Source: Promethearchaeota archaeon (GTDB lineage: Archaea > Asgardarchaeota > Lokiarchaeia > Sigynarchaeales > SOKP01). Taken from it: a DNA stretch of 5,386 nucleotides. The notes under the pieces were generated by a model, which was not told where the DNA came from, ran no database searches, and worked only from the letters and a program-made list of their open reading frames with translations. Made by a program: the position numbers and the translations under genes. Position 1 is the first letter of the stretch. Each line of letters opens with the position of its first letter. Shown piece after piece: positions 1-5,386 of the stretch. The stretch is taken from positions 1 through 5,386 of the forward strand of contig JAEOTL010000369.1 in NCBI GenBank assembly GCA_016839845.1, in the 5' to 3' direction.

Positions 1-2
1 AA

Positions 3-158
3 CCAGGATCAATTACGAAAGATAAAAAATTCTCTTTTGAAATAGTTAGCTGTCTTGGTTGTTGCGCTATAGGACCTATGGTTTTAATAGATGATGCATA
101 TTATGGGGAGATGACGCCCAAGAAGGTAATTAAACTAATCGAAGAACTCAAGAGGTAA
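3..158 (+). CDS. NuoE/HydC-like thioredoxin-fold [2Fe-2S] subunit, C-terminal fragment (5' end outside window)
   Basis: Frame 3 is open from the left edge and ends with TAA at 156-158, giving the last 51 residues of a protein. The visible part contains CLGCCAIGP (residues 17-25 of the fragment) followed by MVLIDDAYYGEMTPKKV. This is the second cysteine pair and closing strand/helix of the thioredoxin-like [2Fe-2S] domain of NuoE, HoxE, HydC and HndA. The usual ligands in this half are the two cysteines of C-x3-C (here C17 and C21); the neighbouring C20 is a common extra in hydrogenase-type members. The first cysteine pair and the helical N-terminus lie upstream of the window. In known complexes this subunit docks on the NuoF/HydB flavoprotein. 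The NuoF-like gene starts only 4 bases downstream, and its likely ribosome-binding site lies inside the end of this gene, so the two are probably co-transcribed. The family assignment is secure despite the short length; the exact subfamily is not. Confidence 0.88.
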   Translation, partial: PGSITKDKKFSFEIVSCLGCCAIGPMVLIDDAYYGEMTPKKVIKLIEELKR

Positions 159-162
159 ATCG

Positions 163-2001
163 ATGATTAAATTGCATTCGATTAATGAGTATGAAGAGTT
201 AAGCAAGAAATTTAATGGGAGGAAAAATTCGAATACACATACCATCTCTATCTCTTCGGGGACATGTGGTCATGCAAGTGGTTCAATAGTGCTTGAAGAA
301 GCATTAAAACAAGCCGTTAAAGGGTATGAAGATCAGATTGAATTAAAATCAACAGGATGTCATGGGTTCTGTGCTGCAGAACCCAATGTTATAATATTTC
401 CTGAAAAAGTTTTCTATAAGAACTTAAAACCCGAGGATGCACCTTATATTATCCAGTCTATATTAAATGAAGAGATACTCGATAATTTAGTTATTAGCGA
501 GAATGGCATAAAATATCCCTATATTAATGAAATACCGTTTTATAAACTCCAGAAACGGATACTTACAGCCAGCAATATAGTTATAGATCCCCAAAACATC
601 GAAGATTACATAGCAATTGGGGGTTATAAGGGACTTATTAAAGCTTTAAGAATGCAACCGAAAGAAATCATTGAAGTAATAAAGAAATCTGGATTAAGAG
701 GTAGAGGTGGAGCCGGATTTCCTACAGGAATAAAATGGGAAATTGCCAGTAACCAAAAAAGTGATATTAAATATATAATTTGTAATGCTGATGAAGGCGA
801 TCCTGGAGCTTACATGGATCGGAATCTATTAGAAGGCAATCCACAACTAATTATCGAAGGTATGATAATTGGTGCTTATGCGATAGGTGCTAACAGAGGT
901 TGGGTTTATGTTCGCGATGAATATCCACTTGCTGTAAAAAATATTACTATAAATGTTAACAATGCAAGAGAAATGGGATTTATTGGTAAAAATATTCTCA
1001 ATTCTGGGTTTGATTTTGATATAGAAATTACTCGTGGTGCAGGTGCTTTTGTTTGTGGTGAAGAAACAGCATTAATTCATTCTATAGAGGGGAAAAGGGG
1101 TAATCCTAGCCAACGACCTCCCTTCCCTGCTGAAAAAGGTCTTTTTGGCAAACCTACCAATATAAATAATGTGGAAACATGGGCGAATATACCCAAAATT
1201 ATTGAAAAAGGAGCAGAATGGTACGCAAATATCGGAACTGAAAGGAGTAAAGGTACAAAAATTTTCTCACTTGTAGGAAATGTTAAGAATACAGGATTAG
1301 TTGAAGTGCCTATGGGTATTACCATAGAAGAGATTGTTTTTGATATTGGTAGTGGAGCGGTTAATGGTAAGAAAATAAAGGCGATACAAACTGGTGGTCC
1401 TTCCGGTGGCTGTATTCCACTAGAACACTTTCATTTACCGATTGATTATGAATCGCTTAAACAAGCAGGTTCTATAATGGGCTCAGGCGGAATGATTGTA
1501 ATGGATGAGGATACCTGCATGGTTGATTTTGCCAGATACTTTATAAATTTCTTACAAGGTGAATCATGCGGGAAATGTTCATCATGCAGAGAGGGTACTC
1601 AGCGGATGTTTGAAATATTAACTGATATAACTGAAGGTAAAGCAGATGATGAATCTATTGAATTGCTTGAAGAACTTGCTTATGTAATAAAAGCTACCTC
1701 ATTATGTGGTCTCGGACAAACCGCACCGAATCCCGTCCTCTCTACGTTGAAATATTTCAGGGATGAGTATATTACTCACATAAAAGATAAAAAATGCCCT
1801 GCGGGAGTGTGTAGAGCTTTATTAACATATAAAATAGATCCTGAAAATTGTACAGGATGTGGGGTATGTAAAATAAATTGCCCTGAGGGGGCAATAGTGG
1901 GAGAACCGAAACAACCCCATATAATAGATCAAAACAAATGTATTAAATGCGGATTTTGTCAAGATAATTGTAAATTTGACTCAATTATTTGTGAGATATA
2001 A
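163..2001 (+). CDS. NuoF/HydB/HndC-like NAD(H)-binding FMN iron-sulfur subunit
   Basis: This complete 612-residue protein is the probable NAD(H) and ferredoxin port of the complex. Domains in order: (1) residues ~25-110, thioredoxin-like [2Fe-2S]-type domain with C35 (GTCGHASGS) and C66/C70 (GCHGFC); only three of the usual four ligands are visible. (2) ~130-360, FMN/NAD(H) domain with GLRGRGGAGFPTGIKW (177-192), NADEGDPGAYMDR (208-220) and RGAGAFVCGEETALI (291-305). (3) ~365-445, SLBB domain. (4) [4Fe-4S] domain with C469, C472, C475 (ESCGKCSSCREGT) and C515 (LCGLGQTAPNP). (5) C-terminal 2x[4Fe-4S] ferredoxin domain with C563/C566/C569/C573 and C593/C596/C599/C603. Both terminal extensions and the length match HydB/HndC rather than the shorter complex I NuoF. 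C452, H539, C545 and C550 could form a metal (Zn) site like that described in HydB structures. This last point is inference. The ATG start is preceded by AGAGGT at 151-156. No membrane segment is seen, so it is cytoplasmic. Confidence 0.95.
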   Translation: MIKLHSINEYEELSKKFNGRKNSNTHTISISSGTCGHASGSIVLEEALKQAVKGYEDQIELKSTGCHGFCAAEPNVIIFPEKVFYKNLKPEDAPYIIQSILNEEILDNLVISENGIKYPYINEIPFYKLQKRILTASNIVIDPQNIEDYIAIGGYKGLIKALRMQPKEIIEVIKKSGLRGRGGAGFPTGIKWEIASNQKSDIKYIICNADEGDPGAYMDRNLLEGNPQLIIEGMIIGAYAIGANRGWVYVRDEYPLAVKNITINVNNAREMGFIGKNILNSGFDFDIEITRGAGAFVCGEETALIHSIEGKRGNPSQRPPFPAEKGLFGKPTNINNVETWANIPKIIEKGAEWYANIGTERSKGTKIFSLVGNVKNTGLVEVPMGITIEEIVFDIGSGAVNGKKIKAIQTGGPSGGCIPLEHFHLPIDYESLKQAGSIMGSGGMIVMDEDTCMVDFARYFINFLQGESCGKCSSCREGTQRMFEILTDITEGKADDESIELLEELAYVIKATSLCGLGQTAPNPVLSTLKYFRDEYITHIKDKKCPAGVCRALLTYKIDPENCTGCGVCKINCPEGAIVGEPKQPHIIDQNKCIKCGFCQDNCKFDSIICEI

Positions 2002-2005
2002 GTCT

Positions 2006-2009
2006 GGAG
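2006..2009 (+). promoter_or_regulatory. Shine-Dalgarno GGAG that sets the start of the HoxU-like gene
   Basis: GGAG lies 8 bases before the ATG at 2018, just downstream of the TAA that ends the NuoF-like gene. The frame also has an ATG at 1976, inside the end of the upstream gene. That start would add 14 residues unlike the family and would have a 26-base overlap. From 2018 the protein begins MPKIIVDG, as HoxU/NuoG-type [2Fe-2S] domains normally do, so 2018 is preferred. Confidence 0.75.
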
Positions 2010-2017
2010 ATATTAAA

Positions 2018-2722
2018 ATGCCAAAAATTATAGTTGATGGAATAGAGATTGATTGTCCAGCATTTTGGACAATTTTAGATGCTATTAACTTTATAGGAAT
2101 TAATATCCCAACTCTGTGTTATCATGAAGGTCTTTCATTATGGGGGGGGTGTCGTCTTTGTATTGTTGAAATTGGAGAGGGTGATAATACAAAGCTAGTA
2201 TCATCTTGTACATTCCCAGTTCAAGAAGAACTGTTTATACGTACGGCTAGTCAAAAAGTAATCAAAGCAAGAAAAATGATACTTGAGCTTTTAATTGCTC
2301 AAAATCCAACCTCCAAAGTATTACAGGATCTTGCTTCAAAATTTGGTTTGAGAAAAATCCGATTTAAACCCAAGTGGGAAAATTGTATTTACTGCGGGTT
2401 ATGTGTCAGGATTTGTGAAGAACAGATGATGGCGAAAGCTATTGGATTTATTAATAGAGGAGATAAGTTAAAAATTACAACTCCATTTGACAAAAACTCA
2501 GAGGAATGTCGAAGATGTGGTGGTTGTATGTATATTTGTCCTGCCTGTACACTTAGATGTGAAGGTTCTCATCCAGAAAGCGTGTTATGCAATGGTTGTT
2601 ATAATATACTCCAACCTACATGCTTAGAACTTTATGAGAATTATTCATGTTGGATGGGATTAAAAGGTGAATGTGGAACATGTGTAAATTTAGAAATAAA
2701 TAAAGAAATAGATGAAGAATAG
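2018..2722 (+). CDS. HoxU/NuoG-N-like iron-sulfur electron-transfer subunit with cysteine-rich C-terminal tail
   Basis: This 234-residue soluble protein corresponds to the iron-sulfur N-terminal part of NuoG/HydA or to HoxU. Residues 1-78 form a plant-type [2Fe-2S] domain with C34, C45, C48 and C64 (spacing x10, x2, x15). Next comes RKMILELLIAQNP (85-97), the helix that in complex I precedes the His/Cys-ligated cluster. Here no H-x3-C-x2-C motif follows, so that cluster is absent, as in some HoxU relatives. Two [4Fe-4S] motifs follow: C123/C126/C129/C133 (CIYCGLCVRIC) and C164/C167/C170/C174 (CRRCGGCMYICP). In relatives the second is usually followed by a TGAI-like sequence; here it reads PACTLRC. 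It runs into a tail with eight further cysteines (177, 181, 191, 194, 202, 211, 219, 222), including C-x2-C pairs 191/194 and 219/222, that I cannot assign to a known domain. There is no H-cluster domain, so this is not a hydrogenase large subunit. It probably carries electrons between the flavoprotein and the downstream GltS-like protein. It starts 16 bases after the NuoF-like gene. Confidence 0.9.
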   Translation: MPKIIVDGIEIDCPAFWTILDAINFIGINIPTLCYHEGLSLWGGCRLCIVEIGEGDNTKLVSSCTFPVQEELFIRTASQKVIKARKMILELLIAQNPTSKVLQDLASKFGLRKIRFKPKWENCIYCGLCVRICEEQMMAKAIGFINRGDKLKITTPFDKNSEECRRCGGCMYICPACTLRCEGSHPESVLCNGCYNILQPTCLELYENYSCWMGLKGECGTCVNLEINKEIDEE

Positions 2723-2736
2723 GAGTATTTAAAAAG

Positions 2737-4317
2737 ATGAACAAACAAAAAATAAATGCCTCAGCAGCAACTTTATCCAAGAATAGAACTGAGGATTCAA
2801 TTGTGCCTTCAAGTGGAATGTGTGCTACTTGTGTGGATGGTTGTATTGGTATGTGTGAAGTTGGAAAATCTGCATATAGAGGATCAGAAATAATTTATCC
2901 AAAACCATTTGGTATGATAACATCTGCAGCTGAAAAAAGTTATCCTGTAAAATTTTCTCACTTTACAATATTAGGTTCATGTAGAGGAGCATATGGAATT
3001 GAAGCAGATTCAGATAAAGCATTATTTACAAATGTGAATCTAGAGACCAAAATCGGACATGACAAAAATATCAAATTAAAACTCCCTATAATCATTCCAG
3101 GACTTGGTTCAACATCCATTGCTAAAAACAATTGGGAGGGACTTGCAATTGGGGCTGCACTATCGGGGATAATTGTTACAATTGGAGAAAATGTATGTGG
3201 TATGGATCCAAATTCAAAAAAAGAGGATGGAAAGATCATATATTCTGAGGATCTTGAAAGAAGAGTTAAACTTTTTAAAGATTGGCAGCATGATGGTTAT
3301 GGTGGCGTAGCCGTTCAAGCAAATGTAGAGGATACAAAACTTGGTGTGCACGAGTACGCTTTAGAAAAATTAGGAGTTGAAATCGTAGAGCTTAAATGGG
3401 GACAAGGAGCGAAAGATATCGGTGGGGAAGTAAAAATACATTCTCTAGCGCGCGCCCAAATGCTTAGGGATAGAGGATATATTGTTTTACCTGATCCTTA
3501 TGATCCACCCGTAATTGATGCCTTTAAAAACCAAGTTTTTTCCGAATTTGAACGTCACTCGCGGTTAGGTATGGTAAATGAAGAAGATTTCTATAAAAGA
3601 GTAGAGGAGTTAAGATCTCTGGGAGCAAAATATATATTTTTAAAAACAGGAGCATACCGTCCTAAGGATTTGGCTCTCGCAGTTAAATGCTCCTCTAAAG
3701 CTAAAATTGACCTTTTAACCGTTGATGCTGCAGGAGGTGGTACTGGAATGAGTCCTTGGAGGATGATGAATGAGTGGGGTGTACCTCGTTTTGAACTGTG
3801 GTCACTTCTTTATCAATATATCGATAGATTATCAAAAAATGGGAAATACGTACCAGATATTGCAATCGCCAGTGGCATATCTATGGAAGATCAGATATTT
3901 AAAGGTTTAGCTTTGGGATCACCTCACTTTAAACTAGTGGGAATGGCTAGAGCACCACTTGCGGCTGCAATGGTCGGAAAAAATATAGGTAAATGTATAG
4001 AAAATGGGGAATTACCTGTATATGTTTCACGTTTTGGAAGAACTAAAGAAGAAATTTTTCTCACTACACCTGCACTACGACATAAATTTGGGGAAAAGTA
4101 TGATTCAATCCCTCCAGCTGCGATTGGATTCTATACTTATATGACTAGACTTGAGCAAGGTCTTAAACAGTTGATGTGTGGAGCAAGGAAATTTACATTA
4201 GAGCATATTTCTAGAGATGATATTGCATCGTTGACACATGAAGCTGAAGAAATAACTGGAATCCCTTATGTCATGGATTATGATAAAGAAGAAGTAGAGA
4301 AAACGCTTGATTTTTGA
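2737..4317 (+). CDS. Glutamate-synthase-like FMN-domain oxidoreductase, divergent, with N-terminal four-cysteine motif
   Basis: This 526-residue protein resembles the FMN-binding TIM-barrel domain of glutamate synthase (archaeal-type GltS). Supporting motifs are PIIIPGLGSTSIA (117-129, like the PIIISGMSxGALS region), GENVCGMD (150-157), LKWGQGAKDIGGEVK (219-233, like KISQGAKPGEGG), VDAAGGGTGMSPW (329-341, like SGxxGGTGASP), ASGIS (378-382, place of DGGxxT) and LVGMARAP (400-407). Two expected elements are missing. There is no class-II glutamine amidotransferase domain. The [3Fe-4S] signature C-x5-C-P-x-G that normally follows the last FMN motif is not present; only C420 lies there. The N-terminus instead carries C29-x2-C32-x3-C36-x3-C40, which may bind an iron-sulfur cluster. 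No signal peptide or membrane helix is seen. The gene follows the HoxU-like gene by 14 bases; AGGAG at 2721-2725 lies 11 bases before the ATG and overlaps the preceding stop. It is probably the catalytic partner of the upstream core. The fold assignment is firm; the substrate is unknown, and plain glutamate synthesis is doubtful. Confidence 0.88.
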   Translation: MNKQKINASAATLSKNRTEDSIVPSSGMCATCVDGCIGMCEVGKSAYRGSEIIYPKPFGMITSAAEKSYPVKFSHFTILGSCRGAYGIEADSDKALFTNVNLETKIGHDKNIKLKLPIIIPGLGSTSIAKNNWEGLAIGAALSGIIVTIGENVCGMDPNSKKEDGKIIYSEDLERRVKLFKDWQHDGYGGVAVQANVEDTKLGVHEYALEKLGVEIVELKWGQGAKDIGGEVKIHSLARAQMLRDRGYIVLPDPYDPPVIDAFKNQVFSEFERHSRLGMVNEEDFYKRVEELRSLGAKYIFLKTGAYRPKDLALAVKCSSKAKIDLLTVDAAGGGTGMSPWRMMNEWGVPRFELWSLLYQYIDRLSKNGKYVPDIAIASGISMEDQIFKGLALGSPHFKLVGMARAPLAAAMVGKNIGKCIENGELPVYVSRFGRTKEEIFLTTPALRHKFGEKYDSIPPAAIGFYTYMTRLEQGLKQLMCGARKFTLEHISRDDIASLTHEAEEITGIPYVMDYDKEEVEKTLDF

Positions 4318-4464
4318 GAAAAATCCTTAATTATTTTTTACTTTTTTAAACCTTTCCTACAATCAAAGATATTCATAGCTATTTCTAGGGACTGGAATGA
4401 GTCAATATTGAGATGAAAAATATTCTCATGAGCTAATAGAATTGTTTTAAAAAATATAGGTAAT
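4318..4464. other. Convergent intergenic gap, no gene
   Basis: This 147-base AT-rich spacer separates the ends of two converging genes, so transcription termination in both directions is expected here. It starts with a T-rich stretch (4331-4347) preceded by a weak all-AT inverted repeat (AAAAAT at 4319-4324 with ATTTTT at 4333-4338). A second short stem, TGAGA/TCTCA (4409-4413 with 4424-4428, 10-base loop), has no T-tract right after it on the plus strand. Neither is a convincing intrinsic terminator. No small gene or RNA is recognisable. Confidence 0.6.
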
Positions 4465-5386
4465 CTATCCAAACAAAGGCACTATAATTAATAAGGAAAT
4501 TATTGTAATCCCAATATGAATAAAAGCAAAAAGGGCGCCCATTTTCAATAATCGTTTATAATTCATATTTTCTACACCGGAATCTCTACTAATTTTTAAA
4601 GTCATCATATCAGCTGCAGCTCCACTTGGCAGAAAATTGCCCCCAAGATTTATTCCGATAATAAAAGCGAATAGGAGTGGAACAGGGGAGAAATTGTGAG
4701 TATCTAATAAAGTTTGAATAATAGGAATAAAAATTAATGCTGTAGGAGTATTTGCTACAACACCTGAGATAAAACTGATTATTATAAGAAGTAGAAAGGA
4801 TACTAAAAATGGATTTAATGCTTCAAAAGGAATGTTTTCAAAGATTTCAGCAAATCCCGCAACTTGTAAGCATCCCACAACCACATAGAGAGAGATGAAA
4901 AAGAAAATTATCTCCCATTCAATATCTTTCAACATTTCACTCAGTGGTTTTTTCATATAACTCCTATTAGCAAGTACTAAAATCAAAGCTGATAATGCCG
5001 CAGTTAAATAGAGTAAAGGGAGTATACTAAACAATGCAATAGTAATAATTATCGCTATCCCATTAAAATAAAACATCTTTTTGTTTTTCACCAAAACATC
5101 AGTATCGATTAAATCGATGACGAGTTTTTTTTGCAAGTCTTCAATTTTTGGTTCCCGCTTTAAAAAAAATCGGTCGAGTAAGAATATTGTTATGAAAAGT
5201 ATGAGAAATGAGATCAGCCAATAGTTTTGAACGAAAAAAAGAGTGTTTAGGTTAAACGCAGTAGAAATAATTATGTTCTCCCCACTTGAAAAAGGGGTAA
5301 TAATCGATCCAATATTTATACAAATTGTCATACCAAGTAAATATGTTCCGGACCTGATTTTTAGAAAATGACACAGCCTTACTACG
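4465..5386 (-). CDS. ArsB/NhaD/SLC13-type (ion transporter superfamily) permease, C-terminal part (5' end outside window)
   Basis: The minus-strand frame ends with TAG at 4467-4465 and stays open past the ATG at 5331 to the right edge, giving 306 visible residues. The 18 residues encoded before that ATG (RLCHFLKIRSGTYLLG in part) continue the family pattern, so the ATG is an internal methionine and the true start lies beyond the window. The family normally has about 400-450 residues, so roughly the first third is missing. Visible features, numbered from the edge, are a re-entrant-type motif INIGSIITP (23-31); about seven hydrophobic segments; a charged central loop (~72-105); EWEIIFFFISLYVVVG (156-171), typical of the second half; ISGVVANTPTA (206-216); and INLGGNFLPSG (245-255). 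The two INxG-x4-P motifs mark the inverted-repeat halves of this superfamily. Members carry arsenite, Na+/H+, citrate, dicarboxylates or sulfate; the substrate cannot be named here. It is transcribed toward the oxidoreductase operon and is probably a separate unit. Confidence 0.85.
   Translation of the reverse strand, partial: VVRLCHFLKIRSGTYLLGMTICINIGSIITPFSSGENIIISTAFNLNTLFFVQNYWLISFLILFITIFLLDRFFLKREPKIEDLQKKLVIDLIDTDVLVKNKKMFYFNGIAIIITIALFSILPLLYLTAALSALILVLANRSYMKKPLSEMLKDIEWEIIFFFISLYVVVGCLQVAGFAEIFENIPFEALNPFLVSFLLLIIISFISGVVANTPTALIFIPIIQTLLDTHNFSPVPLLFAFIIGINLGGNFLPSGAAADMMTLKISRDSGVENMNYKRLLKMGALFAFIHIGITIISLLIIVPLFG

Noticed and set aside
1077..1325. 82-codon open frame on the minus strand
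   Set aside because: It lies wholly antisense to the conserved FMN/NAD(H) domain of the NuoF-like gene and has no recognisable domain.
1976..2017. Upstream ATG extending the HoxU-like protein by 14 residues
   Set aside because: It overlaps the NuoF-like gene and the added residues do not fit the family. The ATG at 2018 has GGAG at good spacing.
163..2722. [FeFe]-hydrogenase (HydABC) or complex I
   Set aside because: No H-cluster domain or hydrogenase signature is present, and no membrane subunits accompany the NuoE/F/G-like genes in this window.
2958..3239. 93-codon open frame on the minus strand
   Set aside because: It is antisense to conserved GltS-like motifs and shows no family features of its own.
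2737..4317. Naming the gene gltB (glutamate synthase)
   Set aside because: The glutaminase domain and [3Fe-4S] motif are missing, so the symbol would overstate the function.
4319..4347. Intrinsic terminator after the GltS-like gene
   Set aside because: The inverted repeat is only six A/T pairs with no G/C. The T-rich stretch is broken and common in AT-rich DNA.
4404..4432. Short stem TGAGA/TCTCA, near-direct repeat AATATTGAGATG/AATATTCTCATG and the CTCATGAG palindrome
   Set aside because: The stem is five base pairs with a ten-base loop and no T-tract right after it. The repeats are too short to exceed chance in AT-rich sequence.
5104..5118. Near-palindrome ATCGATTAAATCGAT
   Set aside because: It is inside the permease gene and is explained by repeated ATC-GAT (Ile-Asp) codons; no regulatory role is implied.

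Overview
The window is AT-rich DNA (estimated by eye) from an anaerobic-type prokaryote. It holds a four-gene plus-strand cluster of iron-sulfur flavoproteins and, converging on it from the right, part of a membrane transporter gene on the minus strand. The many low-potential [4Fe-4S] ferredoxin motifs point to a strict anaerobe. AT-rich fermenters, syntrophs and uncultured bacterial or Asgard-type archaeal lineages would all fit, and nothing here (no rRNA or tRNA) lets me choose between Bacteria and Archaea.

Layout, left to right. At 3-158 is the C-terminal end of a NuoE/HydC-like thioredoxin-fold [2Fe-2S] subunit whose start lies before the window. At 163-2001 is a complete 612-residue NuoF/HydB/HndC-like flavoprotein with an N-terminal thioredoxin-like domain, an FMN/NAD(H) domain, an SLBB domain, a [4Fe-4S] domain and a C-terminal 2x[4Fe-4S] ferredoxin domain. 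At 2018-2722 is a HoxU/NuoG-N-like protein with one [2Fe-2S] and two [4Fe-4S] motifs and a cysteine-rich tail I do not recognise. At 2737-4317 is a 526-residue relative of the FMN domain of glutamate synthase. It has no glutaminase domain, lacks the usual [3Fe-4S] cysteine motif and carries an N-terminal four-cysteine motif. A 147-base gap follows. Then comes the C-terminal part of an ArsB/NhaD/SLC13-type permease (minus strand, 4465-5386), whose reading frame stays open to the right edge.

The four plus-strand genes are nearly contiguous (gaps of 4, 16 and 14 bases, Shine-Dalgarno-like sequences before each visible start) and are probably one operon. The first three correspond to the NuoE/NuoF/NuoG-N core of HydABC-type electron-bifurcating enzymes (the 'Bfu' core), but no [FeFe]-hydrogenase domain is present. 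The partner in the usual catalytic position is the glutamate-synthase-like FMN protein. The most interesting hypothesis is therefore an NAD(H)- and ferredoxin-linked bifurcating oxidoreductase whose third substrate is handled by a divergent GltS-type flavin domain. The substrate cannot be read from the sequence, and the missing glutaminase and [3Fe-4S] motifs argue against ordinary glutamate synthase. The permease is convergently transcribed and need not be related.
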